This document shows, one piece after another, positions 28,174 to 38,262 of a DNA stretch of 64,000 nucleotides. Made by a program: the position numbers and the translations under genes. Position 1 is the first letter of the stretch; each line of letters opens with the position of its first letter. The stretch is taken from contig JAHDCC010000001.1 of the NCBI GenBank assembly GCA_020630065.1, positions 175,566 through 239,565 of the forward strand. The letters are read 5' to 3'. This DNA is from Acidimicrobiales bacterium. Its GTDB lineage: Bacteria > Actinomycetota > Acidimicrobiia > Acidimicrobiales > SZUA-35. The notes beneath the pieces are model-generated. The model was given only the letters and a program-made list of their open reading frames with translations. It ran no database searches and was not told the origin of the DNA.

Positions 28174-29348
28174 GTGTCACATCCGTCCCGGGGTTTGTTG
28201 CGTCTGGAGTCGCATCCGGAATAAAAAGCTCAGGCGACCAAGATCTCGCGATAATCGCCACCGAAGACAACCAGCCGGTCACAACAGCGGGAATCTTCAC
28301 ACAAAACAGTCTGATCGCAGCGCCCGTTGTGGTCTCAAAAACCCATCTATTAGCAACCAAGGGGCAAGCGGTTGCCGTCGTGGTCAACAGCGGAAATGCA
28401 AACGCAGCGACCGGAAACCAAGGTCTGGCCGACGCCGAAAAGATGTGCGCCGAGACCGCCTCGAAACTAGGGGTCACAACCGAACAGGTGTTGGTGTGTT
28501 CAACCGGCACCATTGGGTTCAACCTGCCGATGGTCAACATCACCGACGGCATCGCAGACGCCGCTGCCAGCCTTTCAGCCGATGGCGGAGAACAGGCCGC
28601 CACCGCAATGATGACCACCGACACCGTTGCTAAGTTCACCAGCGTTACCCACGTCGACTCGGCAGGCGTCAGCTTTACTGTGGGTGGAATCGCTAAGGGA
28701 GCCGCCATGTTAGAGCCCAATATGGCGACCATGCTGGCGGTTATAACAACCGACGCTCAACTCGGACCAGCCGAGGCGACACTAATGCTTCAACACGGAG
28801 CGGGGCCAGCATTCAACAGCCTCACCGTCGACGGGGCCCAATCCACCAACGACACCGTCCTAATGATGGCAAACGGACGTGCAGGGCGAGTTGAACCAGA
28901 CAGCCTGCAGGCGGCGATCGATGAAGTCCTGATGACGCTGGCCGTCAAAATGGCAGACGACGCAGAAGGCTCAACCAAAACCGTATTCGTCGATGTGGTT
29001 AACGCTGCCGACCAGCGAGACGCCGACGCTGTTGCCCGCGGTATCGCTAACTCTCAGCTCATCAAATGCTCGTGGTACGGGCAAGACGCGTACTGGGGTC
29101 GTATCGCCAGCGAAACAGGTGTTCAAGCTGCGCAGTTCAACGCCGAGACCGTCACAATCAAATACGGTGACCAAACTGTTTCATCCGGATGCCTGCCCGC
29201 AGAGCCTGATCCTGCCCGAATCAAGGAGATCATGGCACAACGGCGTATTGTGCTCACCGTCGACCTGGGGCAAGGGAACGCTCATACCCGGGTAATAACA
29301 ACCGACTTAGCTCCCGGCTACATAGAAGAAAACAAAGGCACAAGCTAG
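28170..29348 (+). CDS. argJ: Glutamate N-acetyltransferase / N-acetylglutamate synthase ArgJ
   Basis: A 392-residue ArgJ that recycles the acetyl group from N-acetylornithine to glutamate. It is made as a precursor that cleaves itself at Ala186-Thr187 in EPNMATMLA; Thr187 then becomes the nucleophile. Other motifs are NSGNANAATG and STGTIG. Whether it can also use acetyl-CoA (bifunctional) cannot be told. It overlaps argC by 4 bp and argB by 1 bp. No separate argA or argE is seen, consistent with the cyclic pathway. Confidence 0.95.
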   Translation: MSVTSVPGFVASGVASGIKSSGDQDLAIIATEDNQPVTTAGIFTQNSLIAAPVVVSKTHLLATKGQAVAVVVNSGNANAATGNQGLADAEKMCAETASKLGVTTEQVLVCSTGTIGFNLPMVNITDGIADAAASLSADGGEQAATAMMTTDTVAKFTSVTHVDSAGVSFTVGGIAKGAAMLEPNMATMLAVITTDAQLGPAEATLMLQHGAGPAFNSLTVDGAQSTNDTVLMMANGRAGRVEPDSLQAAIDEVLMTLAVKMADDAEGSTKTVFVDVVNAADQRDADAVARGIANSQLIKCSWYGQDAYWGRIASETGVQAAQFNAETVTIKYGDQTVSSGCLPAEPDPARIKEIMAQRRIVLTVDLGQGNAHTRVITTDLAPGYIEENKGTS

Positions 29349-30223
29349 TGGTAACTCGAGGGTATTCACCCGAAAAACGCACCGAAGCTCTAATCGAAGC
29401 ACTTCCCTATATTCAACGATTTTCCGAAGCGATCGTCGTTGTCAAATTCGGGGGCAATGCAATGGTCGACCCTGACCTTAGCCGAACCTTCGCCGAAGAT
29501 ATTGTGCTGCTGCGATCGGTAGGCCTCCGCCCGGTAGTCGTCCACGGAGGCGGACCGCAAATTGGGGAGCAACTATCCAAAGTTGGAAAAACCACCGAGT
29601 TTCGAAACGGACTCCGCGTCACTGACCACGAAACCCTCGACGTCGCTCGAATGGTGCTCGTCGGCAAAGTAGGTCGCGAGATCGTAGGTCAAATCAACAC
29701 CCACGGTGCCTACGCCGTTGGTATTTCAGGAGAAGATGGCGGTCTAATCACCGCAGAAGCTCTTGACCCTGATCTCGGTTTCGTCGGACGAATTACCGAT
29801 GTAAACCCGAACATCGTCGAACGGCTACTAGCCGAGGACCTAACTCCAGTCATCTCCTCTATAGGCGCCGACGGAAAAGGTCAGTCATACAACATCAACG
29901 CCGACACGATAGCGGGGGCGATCGCCGGTGCGCTCGGCGCAGAAAAAGTGATATATCTGACCGACACCTCTGGGTTGTTGGATGACGTCGACGACGTTGA
30001 ATCCCTCATAGCCCGAACCAGCGTCGAAGAACTAAAACAAAAACTCGACGCCGGCGAAATCGGTGGAGGCATGTTGCCCAAACTGACCTCGTGCGTAGAT
30101 GCGTTAGAGACCGGGGCTTCCTCAGCCCACCTCCTAGATGGGCGGATACCACATGTTCTGCTCCTCGAACTTTTCACCGACGCCGGTATCGGAACCATGA
30201 TCACGAAAGAACCCCAACAATGA
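29348..30223 (+). CDS. argB: Acetylglutamate kinase
   Basis: A 291-residue amino-acid kinase that phosphorylates N-acetylglutamate. Conserved VVKFGGNAM binds phosphate near the N-terminus, VVHGGGPQIG follows, and YNINADTIAGAIA lies towards the C-terminus. It starts at GTG 29348, sharing one base with the argJ stop, so translation is coupled. The N-terminal helix before KFGG is the type that allows hexamer formation and arginine feedback inhibition in related enzymes (family knowledge). The stop overlaps the argD start by 4 bp. Confidence 0.95.
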   Translation: MVTRGYSPEKRTEALIEALPYIQRFSEAIVVVKFGGNAMVDPDLSRTFAEDIVLLRSVGLRPVVVHGGGPQIGEQLSKVGKTTEFRNGLRVTDHETLDVARMVLVGKVGREIVGQINTHGAYAVGISGEDGGLITAEALDPDLGFVGRITDVNPNIVERLLAEDLTPVISSIGADGKGQSYNINADTIAGAIAGALGAEKVIYLTDTSGLLDDVDDVESLIARTSVEELKQKLDAGEIGGGMLPKLTSCVDALETGASSAHLLDGRIPHVLLLELFTDAGIGTMITKEPQQ

Positions 30224-31443
30224 CGGCCGCCCATCGTTCTGCAGTGCAACCGAACCCCGAACTCGGCCGGTGTCCACTAATGCCGACGTACGGTCCGCCA
30301 AGCGTCCAATTCGTTCGCGGCGAAGGTATCCATCTCTGGGATTCGAACGACAAGCAGTATCTAGATTTCTTGTCAGGACTTGCGGTAACAAGCTTAGGGC
30401 ATTCACATCCCGCAGTAGCTGAAGCGATCTCGCTCCAGGCTGTCCGGCTCCAACACGTCTCGAACCTATTCGCAACCGAACACAACGCAACGGTTGCTAC
30501 CAAATTGGACCGACTAATCGGCGATGGTGCTCCAGCTGGAGGTCAGAGCTTCTTTTGTAATTCCGGAGCTGAAGCCAACGAAGCGGCGATCAAACTAGCT
30601 CGACGATACGGGGGCCACGGTCGACACACCGTTATTAGCGCCTACGCCAGCTTTCACGGTCGGACATTGGCGACGTTAGCGGCAACCGGTCAACCCGCCA
30701 AATGGGAAGGGTTCGCGCCGCTTCCCGAAGGATTCAAACACGTAGTTTGGGGCGATCTTGACGAACTGGCGAATACCATTGACCCGACAACTGCCGCCAT
30801 TTTCGTAGAAGCAGTCCAAGGAGAAGGTGGAGTCAATCCGGCGACCAAAGAATACTTCTCAGGGATTCGCCAGCTCTGTGACGACCATGGAATTCTCTTT
30901 ATGGTCGATGAGGTACAAACCGGGTTAGCGAGAACAGGGCGATGGTTTGGGTTCCAGCATTTTGATGTGATGCCGGACGTAGTTACGATGGCTAAGGCGC
31001 TTGGGAACGGCATGCCGATCGGCTGTTGCTGGGCCAAAGCAGACGTCGCAGCAGTATTTAAACCAGGCGATCATGCCACAACATTTGGAGGCCAACCATT
31101 AGCGACAGCGGCTGCGTTGGCTGTATTGGAGACCATGGAAGAGATCGATGCCCCGACACTGGCCGCTCAGGCCGGTAACCACCTAGCAGAAGAGTTAGCT
31201 AAGATTGACTCCGTCGCCGAAGTCAGAGGTTTCGGGCTGCTTCTAGCAGCCGAACTCAATGACCCCATAGCTAAGGACGTGGCGGCAAAGTGTCTACACG
31301 CCGGACTCATCGTCAACGCTGTTTCGCCTACTGCTTTACGGTTCGCGCCGCCCCTCATCGTAACCCGAAGCGATATCGACAATGCGATCGCGATCGTGTC
31401 TAGCGCTATTGAGAGTGCCGTAGCGGAGTACGAAGCAGAATGA
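30220..31443 (+). CDS. argD: Acetylornithine aminotransferase
   Basis: A 407-residue class III PLP aminotransferase converting N-acetylglutamate semialdehyde to N-acetylornithine. Lys259 in TMAKALGNGMPIG is the Schiff-base lysine, with MVDEVQTGLARTG upstream. The frame is open from 30091, but the earlier part is Arg-rich noise overlapping argB; the ATG at 30220 (ATGA overlap with the argB stop) starts with MTAAHRSAV and matches family length. The stop overlaps argF by 4 bp. Confidence 0.95.
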   Translation: MTAAHRSAVQPNPELGRCPLMPTYGPPSVQFVRGEGIHLWDSNDKQYLDFLSGLAVTSLGHSHPAVAEAISLQAVRLQHVSNLFATEHNATVATKLDRLIGDGAPAGGQSFFCNSGAEANEAAIKLARRYGGHGRHTVISAYASFHGRTLATLAATGQPAKWEGFAPLPEGFKHVVWGDLDELANTIDPTTAAIFVEAVQGEGGVNPATKEYFSGIRQLCDDHGILFMVDEVQTGLARTGRWFGFQHFDVMPDVVTMAKALGNGMPIGCCWAKADVAAVFKPGDHATTFGGQPLATAAALAVLETMEEIDAPTLAAQAGNHLAEELAKIDSVAEVRGFGLLLAAELNDPIAKDVAAKCLHAGLIVNAVSPTALRFAPPLIVTRSDIDNAIAIVSSAIESAVAEYEAE

Positions 31444-32342
31444 GACACGTCCTCGATATCGATGACCTCACAAAACAAGACCTCGAACGGATCTTAGACC
31501 TTGGGTTAGCTGCGAGCTATAACAAGACGTTAGCCGGCAAAGGGGTTGCATGTATCTTTGAGAAACCCTCGACTCGAACACGCAACTCTACAGAGATGGC
31601 GGTCAAACAACTCGGTGGTCACCCGGTCTACATCACTGGTGTTGAGATAGGCATCGACGTGAGAGAGTCGGCATCAGATATCGCCAACACCCTGGCCTGC
31701 TATCACGAAGTTATTTGCGCTCGCGTCTATGACCATCAAGTTCTTGAGAGAATGGCCAAATCCAATGTGGTGCCGGTCGTCAACCTGCTATCAGATCGCG
31801 CTCACCCGCTTCAGGCAATCGCAGATGTAATGACAATCAAAGCAGAGTTAGGTTCAGTCGCCAACAAGACGGTTACCTATGTCGGTGACACAAACAATGT
31901 GGCGGTCTCGTTAGCTTTTGCCGTGGGCGCACTAGGCGGCGAGATCCGACTCGCTTCGCCTTCCGGCTACTCGTTAGTTGAAGATGACCGGCAGCGACTC
32001 GAGGCAGCTGGCGTAGTCCCCAAAATCGTTGAAGATGTTTCGGAAGCAGTTGAAGGAGCTGACGTCGTCTATACCGACACGTGGGTGTCGATGGGGCAAG
32101 AGGACGAAAAAGAAAAACGGCTCTCGGATTTCGACGGGTACATGGTCGACGATGACCTGATGGCTAGAGCACCTGAAGCAATCTTCATGCACTGTCTGCC
32201 CGCTCACCGTAATGAAGAAGTGGCGGCTAGTGTCATCGACGGGCCGCAAAGCAGGGTTTGGGTGCAAGCCAAGCATCGACAAAACGCCGCGGTCGGGGTT
32301 CTGGCGTGGTTGCAGGAAGGCGCTGATCTTGGCTCTGAGTAA
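31440..32342 (+). CDS. argF: Ornithine carbamoyltransferase
   Basis: A 300-residue enzyme making citrulline from ornithine and carbamoyl phosphate. The carbamoyl-phosphate loop STRTRN is at 44-49, and the HCLP ornithine site at 251-254 (HCLPAHR). HPLQAIAD is also present. Length is typical of anabolic OTCases. The ATG overlaps the argD stop, and the 3' end overlaps argR by 14 bp, so argR is probably translated from the same message. Confidence 0.95.
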   Translation: MRHVLDIDDLTKQDLERILDLGLAASYNKTLAGKGVACIFEKPSTRTRNSTEMAVKQLGGHPVYITGVEIGIDVRESASDIANTLACYHEVICARVYDHQVLERMAKSNVVPVVNLLSDRAHPLQAIADVMTIKAELGSVANKTVTYVGDTNNVAVSLAFAVGALGGEIRLASPSGYSLVEDDRQRLEAAGVVPKIVEDVSEAVEGADVVYTDTWVSMGQEDEKEKRLSDFDGYMVDDDLMARAPEAIFMHCLPAHRNEEVAASVIDGPQSRVWVQAKHRQNAAVGVLAWLQEGADLGSE

Positions 32343-32793
32343 ATCACAGCGACAACATCGAATCTCCAAGGCGCTAGCGGAGCATCCGGTTTCGAATCAG
32401 GGCGAGCTCGTCGAACTCCTAGCTAAGGAGGACGTCGTAGTGACCCAGGCGACGGTATCCAGAGACTTAGAAGAGATGGGCGCAGTCAAAGTTCGGGTCG
32501 CAGGCGGCACTACTGTGTACGCCATTCCTGAGCTTCCCACCGATCAAGTAGCGCCAGAAGATCACCTCCGACGAGTCCTCGGCGAGTGGCTGGTCGACGT
32601 CGAGCGTTCCGGTGACTTGGTTGTCTTACGAACCCCGCCAGGGTCGGCTCATGTCGTTGCCTCCGCGTTGGACCGTTCAGGGTTTCCTAACGTATTGGGG
32701 ACCGTCGCCGGTGATGACACGTTGTTAGCGATAGCGATCGAAGGCAAAGGAATGCAAGTATCCAAGGAGTTATCGGCGGCCGCTGGGTTATAG
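32329..32793 (+). CDS. argR: Arginine repressor ArgR
   Basis: A 154-residue repressor/activator that binds ARG boxes when arginine is bound. The N-terminal winged helix includes RQHRISKAL and TQATVSRDLEEM, and the C-terminal oligomerisation domain includes TVAGDDTLLAIA. The frame is open further upstream inside argF, but TTG 32329 has AGGAAGG 8 bases before it and gives the usual length. Likely target: the box before argC. A 154-bp gap separates it from argG. Confidence 0.92.
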   Translation: MALSKSQRQHRISKALAEHPVSNQGELVELLAKEDVVVTQATVSRDLEEMGAVKVRVAGGTTVYAIPELPTDQVAPEDHLRRVLGEWLVDVERSGDLVVLRTPPGSAHVVASALDRSGFPNVLGTVAGDDTLLAIAIEGKGMQVSKELSAAAGL

Positions 32794-32798
32794 CCCAC

Positions 32799-32814
32799 TA
32801 AACCATTTGGTTTA
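32799..32814. other. Short perfect dyad after argR
   Basis: TAAACCA (32799-32805) and TGGTTTA (32808-32814) flank TT, just past the argR stop. A 2-base loop is too small for a good RNA hairpin, so a protein-binding dyad near the argG promoter is as likely as a weak terminator. Confidence 0.35.
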
Positions 32815-32947
32815 TGCGTTGCGTGACGACCCCTTGTAACAACAATCGATGTGGAAAGTTTAGTAGTCCCTACCCGATATACAGATAGAACAACGGGACC
32901 GCTAGGTTCTTTCGGCCCGTCGCTTAAGAGAAAGAAATCGAGAAATC

Positions 32948-34165
32948 GTGGATGTAAACAAAGTTGTATTGGCGTATTCAGGTGGGCTTGACACGTCGGT
33001 CATCCTCCAATGGTTACGAGACACCTACGACTGTGAGGTAGTGACCTTCACCGCCGATATTGGCCAAGGAGAAGAACTTGAGCCAGCTCGGGCTAAAGCA
33101 CTCCAAATGGGCATCCCGGAAGAGTCCATTTACATTGACGACCTGCGGGACGAGTTCGTCTCTGATTTCGTCTTCCCTATGTTTAGGGCCAACACCATTT
33201 ATGAGGGTGAGTACCTGCTTGGAACGTCAATTGCTCGACCACTCATCGCCAAGCGACTAATAGAGATAGCGGCTGAAACCAATGCCGACGCCATCTCACA
33301 TGGCGCCACCGGAAAAGGTAACGACCAGGTTCGGTTTGAGCTTGGAGCGTATGCGCTGGCTCCTGAGGTGAAGGTAATCGCTCCTTGGCGAGAGTGGGAC
33401 CTGCTCAGTCGTGAGAAACTTTTGGCCTACGCGGCGGAGAGAAATATTCCGATCGAGATGAGTCAAGGCTCCAAGTCTCCATTTTCGATGGACGCGAACC
33501 TGCTGCACATCTCATATGAGGGTGGACCTCTCGAAAACCCATGGACCGAACCGCCAGAAGAAATGTGGCGATGGACGACGAGCCCAGAGAAAGCTCTGGA
33601 CAAACCTACCTATATTGAACTCACCTACGCCGCCGGAGACATCGTAGCTATTGACGGGCAAACGATGACGCCTGTCCAAGTTCTCTCATACCTCAACCAA
33701 GTTGCCGGATCGAACGGTATTGGACGCTTAGACATCGTCGAGAACCGGTACGTCGGGATGAAAAGCCGTGGCGCCTACGAGACACCAGGTGGCACCGTGA
33801 TGTTACGTGGGCATCGGGCAATCGAATCCTTAACCCTTGACCGTGAAGTAGCACATCTCAAAGATGAACTGATGCCTCGCTACGCGAAACTGATCTATAA
33901 CGGTTATTGGTGGAGCCCCGAACGAGAAATGTTGCAAAACGCAATCGACTGGACCCAGACCGCGGTCAACGGTACTGTCCGGCTGAAACTCTATAAAGGT
34001 AACGTCACGGTGGTCGGTCGCCAGTCAGATGATTCACTGTTCGACGAAGCGATCGCCACGTTCGAAGACGACGGCGGAGCCTACGACCAAGCCGACGCCG
34101 AAGGCTTTATAAAACTGAATGCTCTGCGGTTGCGAACACTGGCGGCAAAACGGGCTGGGAAATGA
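32948..34165 (+). CDS. argG: Argininosuccinate synthase
   Basis: A 405-residue ATP-dependent ligase joining citrulline and aspartate. The N-type ATP-pyrophosphatase loop [10 protein letters not shown] is at the N-terminus, and [13 protein letters not shown] is the family signature. It starts at GTG 32948 with a purine-rich leader; the 154-bp gap behind argR may hold its own promoter. The stop overlaps argH by 4 bp. Confidence 0.95.
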   Translation: MDVNKVVLAYSGGLDTSVILQWLRDTYDCEVVTFTADIGQGEELEPARAKALQMGIPEESIYIDDLRDEFVSDFVFPMFRANTIYEGEYLLGTSIARPLIAKRLIEIAAETNADAISHGATGKGNDQVRFELGAYALAPEVKVIAPWREWDLLSREKLLAYAAERNIPIEMSQGSKSPFSMDANLLHISYEGGPLENPWTEPPEEMWRWTTSPEKALDKPTYIELTYAAGDIVAIDGQTMTPVQVLSYLNQVAGSNGIGRLDIVENRYVGMKSRGAYETPGGTVMLRGHRAIESLTLDREVAHLKDELMPRYAKLIYNGYWWSPEREMLQNAIDWTQTAVNGTVRLKLYKGNVTVVGRQSDDSLFDEAIATFEDDGGAYDQADAEGFIKLNALRLRTLAAKRAGK

Positions 34166-35580
34166 GCGACGCTGAAACCTCAGCGACGTCGGATTCGTCT
34201 GAGTCAAATACGTTATGGCACGGCCGATTTGAAGGCGGCCCGGCAGAAGCCCTGATGGCGTACACAGTCAGTTTGCCCTACGATCAGCGACTAGCCAGCC
34301 ACGATATTTTAGGTTCGAAAGCACATGCACGTGGTTTGGAACGAGCTGGTATTCTTTCCGGCGATGAAGTTGGCTCGGTGTTGTTGGCGTTAGACGAAGC
34401 CGGGGCCGAGTTAGCCAACGGAACGTTTTCATTTGTCGACTCCGATGAAGATATACATACCGCCATCGAACGTCGCGTCACCGAGATCGCAGGTGATGCC
34501 GGCGCTAAACTCCACACCGGACGAAGTCGTAACGATCAGGTAGCGACAGCGTTTCGTCTTTGGACCAAAGACGCGGTTTCGATGATTGCCTCCAAGGCTG
34601 CGGATCTACAGCAAGTGTTTGCCGAACAGGCCAGAAACGCAGGCGACGCCTACTTACCTGGGTATACCCATCTACAGCGGGCACAACCAGTTCTGCTCGC
34701 TCATCACTTTGCGGCTCACGCATGGGCGTTAGGTCGAGATATTGAACGTCTTATCGATGCAAGGTCCCGTATGGATGTTTCTCCTCTGGGCGCAGGAGCG
34801 CTAGCCGGAACGTCGTTGCCGCTACAGCCTTCAGAGGTTGCCAAAGATCTTGGATTTGCTGAGGTGTTTACCAATTCCTTAGACGTAACCAGTGATCGAG
34901 ATTTTGTTGCCGAGTCTCTCTTCGGGTTGGCGCTACTTGGCGTACATCTCAGCCGAATCGGTGAGGAGTTTGTTCTCTGGTCGTCTGAAGAGTTTGGTTT
35001 TGTTTCGCTCGATGACCAATACGCTACCGGTTCTTCGATGCTTCCTCAGAAAAAGAACCCAGATATCGCTGAGCTGGCGCGGGGCAAATCCGGCCGGCTC
35101 ATCGGTAACCTGACCGGTCTATTAGCAACGCTAAAAGGTTTGCCTCTGGCCTATAACCGTGATCTACAGGAAGATAAAGAACCGCTTTTTGATTCGGTAG
35201 ATCAGATCGCTTTAGCGTTGGTGGCGATCTCAGGCATGGTTGACACCGCAACCTACAACACCACGAATATGGCTGAGGCCGCTGATTCACCGACTTCGGT
35301 GGCCACCGATTTGGCTGAAACTTTGGTCTCTAACGGCATTCCGTTTCGTCAGGCGCACGCCATCGTAGGTGAGATGGTTCGTTCTTCTCTCGCCGGTAAC
35401 TCAACGTTGGTTGAATTGGCGGTTGCCCACCCCGACTTGGGACCCGAAACCGCAGCCCTGTTCGAACCTGGAGCAGCCGCTAGGCGACGGACTAGTCCTG
35501 GGGGAGCTGGACCGGCTCCGGTACAGGCACAACTTGAACAACTCGAGGTCTATATGAAGAAGTTACGGTCGCTCATATAG
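34162..35580 (+). CDS. argH: Argininosuccinate lyase
   Basis: A 472-residue lyase of the fumarase/aspartase superfamily, releasing arginine and fumarate. The superfamily signature [12 protein letters not shown] holds the catalytic serine loop, and HTGRSRNDQ with [12 protein letters not shown]-like text ([13 protein letters not shown]) supplies the other active-site segments. About 15 extra Ser/Thr-rich residues precede LWHGRF. The ATG overlaps the argG stop. Last gene of the arginine cluster; no clear intrinsic terminator follows. Confidence 0.95.
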   Translation: MSDAETSATSDSSESNTLWHGRFEGGPAEALMAYTVSLPYDQRLASHDILGSKAHARGLERAGILSGDEVGSVLLALDEAGAELANGTFSFVDSDEDIHTAIERRVTEIAGDAGAKLHTGRSRNDQVATAFRLWTKDAVSMIASKAADLQQVFAEQARNAGDAYLPGYTHLQRAQPVLLAHHFAAHAWALGRDIERLIDARSRMDVSPLGAGALAGTSLPLQPSEVAKDLGFAEVFTNSLDVTSDRDFVAESLFGLALLGVHLSRIGEEFVLWSSEEFGFVSLDDQYATGSSMLPQKKNPDIAELARGKSGRLIGNLTGLLATLKGLPLAYNRDLQEDKEPLFDSVDQIALALVAISGMVDTATYNTTNMAEAADSPTSVATDLAETLVSNGIPFRQAHAIVGEMVRSSLAGNSTLVELAVAHPDLGPETAALFEPGAAARRRTSPGGAGPAPVQAQLEQLEVYMKKLRSLI

Positions 35581-35785
35581 GTGATATTCTTCTGAATTGG
35601 CCAAACGCCTGTTTACCCGGTGTGGGAAAGTCCTCAAAGTGAACGTCGGTGAATGCGATAGGGTACGTTCTGTACTCCTTTGGCATTGGGCGGACTTCAC
35701 GTATGAGGACTTGGTGTCAGAGTAGTAAACTGGGCATCTTTGCGGGAGCTGAGATTAGCGGCTTAACTGGCTGTAGGTAGCGAAA

Positions 35786-36928
35786 ATGACAACAACTGAC
35801 GACCTCAAAACATTGAATCCAGCGGCAACGTTTGGACCGTGGCAAGAGTTCATGGCCAACAATTTCTTTGGATCACTCAATGGAATTCGCGCCATCGCCA
35901 TTTTGGCGGTTCTCTGGCACCACGTCGATCGTGGTTCTCCGTCGACGGTTCTGCTTATGCTTAACCACGGGCACCTGGGTGTTGACATGTTCTTTATCAT
36001 GTCAGGCTTTCTTATCGTCACACTTCTGGTACGAGAGCGCGATCGTAGTGGAGATATATCTCTTCCGAAGTTCTACTCACGCCGCTCGTTGCGGATCTTC
36101 CCTCTCTATTACGCGATATTGGGATTATTGACCGTCGCATTTTTGGTCAAATCGGGCGCCAATAAGGCTGATGACTTCTTCGAGTCACTACCGTTTTTGG
36201 CTACCTATACCGGTAACTGGGTAGAGCTCTCATTCTTCAGCGTTGCGTGGTCACTGGCGGCAGAAGAACAGTTTTATCTCATTTGGCCGGTTGTCGAAAA
36301 GTTCCTCGCAAAAACTTGGGGTGTGATTGCCGGTGTTGTTATTGGTCTCGGGTTTGTACTCAGCATGGAGCCGGTTCGAAATATCATCGAAGATTCGTGG
36401 TTTAGTCCAGTTTCGTATATGTGGCAGATAGCGGCAATGCCTATCGTTATAGGTGCCGTGGTGGCCCACCTGTTAAATAACGAAAAAGCGTTCCGGGCGA
36501 TTCATCGATACGTTACGCATCGTTGGTCACCCGTTATAGGTCTAGTTGCCGTGCTAGCGGCTGCGTCGCTCCCGTCGGATGAACCGTCGGTGATGGTCGG
36601 ATTTCCTCGCCTTGCCGTTTACGTCGCAATGACGTATTTCTTGCTGAGCTGTGTGGTGGTTGAGGATCATTCGATGAAGGGGATCTTGGCGTCGAAACCG
36701 ATGGCTAGAATTGGTATTGTCAGCTACGGCATATACCTCATCCACATTCTGGTCGTCCCATATATCGGAAACTTATTGAGCCCTATTGGTCAAGAAGCGT
36801 TGGCTGAAATTCCAGTCGTTAGCTTGGTCGGAACGCTGATTGTCAGCTGGGCATTGGCTGAAGTTTCGTTCCGACTGTTCGAGCAACCTATCCTTTCATT
36901 CCGAAAGTATTTCTCCGTCACCCGATAG
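35786..36928 (+). CDS. Acyltransferase-3 family membrane protein (OafA/YrhL type)
   Basis: A 380-residue integral membrane O-acyltransferase with about 10 hydrophobic segments. The conserved first-helix motif reads LNGIRAIAILAVLWHHV, with the catalytic-type histidine, and HLGVDMFFIMSGFLI and SRRSLRIFPLYY follow as expected. Members move acyl groups onto sugars of cell-wall polymers, lipids or antibiotics. It stands alone; the acceptor cannot be inferred. The 205-bp gap behind argH probably contains its promoter. Confidence 0.88.
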   Translation: MTTTDDLKTLNPAATFGPWQEFMANNFFGSLNGIRAIAILAVLWHHVDRGSPSTVLLMLNHGHLGVDMFFIMSGFLIVTLLVRERDRSGDISLPKFYSRRSLRIFPLYYAILGLLTVAFLVKSGANKADDFFESLPFLATYTGNWVELSFFSVAWSLAAEEQFYLIWPVVEKFLAKTWGVIAGVVIGLGFVLSMEPVRNIIEDSWFSPVSYMWQIAAMPIVIGAVVAHLLNNEKAFRAIHRYVTHRWSPVIGLVAVLAAASLPSDEPSVMVGFPRLAVYVAMTYFLLSCVVVEDHSMKGILASKPMARIGIVSYGIYLIHILVVPYIGNLLSPIGQEALAEIPVVSLVGTLIVSWALAEVSFRLFEQPILSFRKYFSVTR

Positions 36929-36945
36929 TCCACAGCAGAGCGAAG

Positions 36946-37722
36946 CTATTGGCCATCGGTCGTCAAGCCTTCGAAGAACATCCGTGTTGCGTCGTTGGCT
37001 GGGTAAAACAATTCGATCTTTAGATCAGCAAGAGCGAAATCGTCGGCGGCTCCGAACGCAGCGATAGAGCTGAGCATTGAAAGGCGAAGCGGACCGATCG
37101 AGAGTTCGATTGCCACCATTGGGTTAGACGGCCGGTCTGTGGTCGATAGCTTGTCGCCTTGGATATCGCGTAGTTGCTGTATCGAGGATTCGAAAATGGG
37201 ATCGCCTCCCAAGTGCTCATTTTCGGTCTTGAGTCGCGCTAGCAAATATGTGCTGACTTCGTCCCAGTTGGCGACGCAGTCTCGGAGACCGGTATCACCC
37301 AACAACAGATCAAGCATGCTGAGATCGTTGGGTTGCCCCATCAGTTCGAGCATTCTTAGTGCAGTGTCGTTTGATTCGATGATGTTCCAATGGCGATCCA
37401 GGGCAAATCCCGGGTAGGGGTTGTGTCGTTCGAGTGTCCAGGAAAGAGCGGAACGGATCGGTTTCATGGCTTCGCTTGTCAGGTCGTTGGCCACGTACTT
37501 TGACGCAAATCCAGCGGCATGTAGTAGCCGGTTTCGTTCGGATTTTGGGACGTCGAGGGTTTCGGCCAGATGGATCACCATCTCTTTACTTGGTTTAGAT
37601 CGTCCCGATTCTAGAAAAGAAATGTGTTTGGACGACACGTCAGCTTCGAGGCTTAGGTCAAGTTGGCTGAGCCGTCGGGCTGATCGCCATCGTTTTAGTT
37701 CAGGCCCAAAAGTTGTGGTCAT
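36946..37722 (-). CDS. XRE-family regulator with MmyB-like ligand-binding domain
   Basis: A 258-residue one-component regulator. Residues about 8-65 are a helix-turn-helix (RRLSQLDLSLEADVSSKHIS), followed by a PAS-like MmyB domain starting NPYPGFALDRHWNIIESN. The frame extends to 37800, but ATG 37720-37722 gives the usual MmyB N-terminus (MTTTFGPELKRWR). It is divergent from the membrane-protein gene at 37810, separated by under 90 bp, so it probably controls that gene and itself. Related regulators bind fatty-acid-like ligands (family knowledge). Confidence 0.88.
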   Translation of the reverse strand: MTTTFGPELKRWRSARRLSQLDLSLEADVSSKHISFLESGRSKPSKEMVIHLAETLDVPKSERNRLLHAAGFASKYVANDLTSEAMKPIRSALSWTLERHNPYPGFALDRHWNIIESNDTALRMLELMGQPNDLSMLDLLLGDTGLRDCVANWDEVSTYLLARLKTENEHLGGDPIFESSIQQLRDIQGDKLSTTDRPSNPMVAIELSIGPLRLSMLSSIAAFGAADDFALADLKIELFYPANDATRMFFEGLTTDGQ

Positions 37723-37794
37723 AGGTATCGAGGTTAACCGAGCTTTGGTGGCTCTTCGATTACCTCGGAGGTAATTGAGGGTTGAACGTCTCGA

Positions 37795-38226
37795 GTGCAA
37801 ACTGATGATATGGAATCAACGAAACGACAACTCAAATTTGCGTCAGCTTTTGTGATGGCGTCAGGACTTTTTGTATTGACGGGGGCTTGGGAACCAACGT
37901 CAGAACTAGTGCGGCTCTACGGTGTCGTGATGTTTTGGCCGGGAAGCGACGAAGTCGAAATTTCGAAGGAAGCAAATTTGCTAAGCGCAATTCTTGGGGG
38001 TGTCATGTTTAGCTGGGGCTTTGTTTATTGGCAGTTGACTAACCTGCTCGAGTTGGACCCTGGCCGGATTAAACAGATCTTCACGCTTTCTATCTGGGCG
38101 TGGTTCGTGACCGACAGCCTTGGGTCAATGGCTGCAGGTGGGTGGATTAATCTCATTTGTAATGTGGGGTATCTGCTGATTTTCGTCGTCCCTCTGCGTA
38201 ATGTCGCTACCTCGTCGTCGCGGTAG
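37795..38226 (+). CDS. Small four-TM membrane protein
   Basis: About 138-143 residues with four hydrophobic segments (FASAFVMASGLFVLTG, LSAILGGVMFSWGFVYW, IFTLSIWAWFVTDSLGSM, LICNVGYLLIFVVPL). I do not recognise the family with certainty. ATG 37810 (MESTKRQLKF) is the more likely start, since 37795 lies very close to the divergent regulator. It is the probable target of the XRE/MmyB regulator. Confidence 0.75.
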   Translation: MQTDDMESTKRQLKFASAFVMASGLFVLTGAWEPTSELVRLYGVVMFWPGSDEVEISKEANLLSAILGGVMFSWGFVYWQLTNLLELDPGRIKQIFTLSIWAWFVTDSLGSMAAGGWINLICNVGYLLIFVVPLRNVATSSSR

Positions 38227-38262
38227 GCTTGTGAGGAAGTTCACCGAGATTGGCCGAGTTTT

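Noticed and set aside
30091-30219. N-terminal extension of argD
   Set aside because: The 43 extra codons overlap argB and are Arg-rich out-of-frame sequence; the ATG at 30220 forms the usual ATGA coupling.
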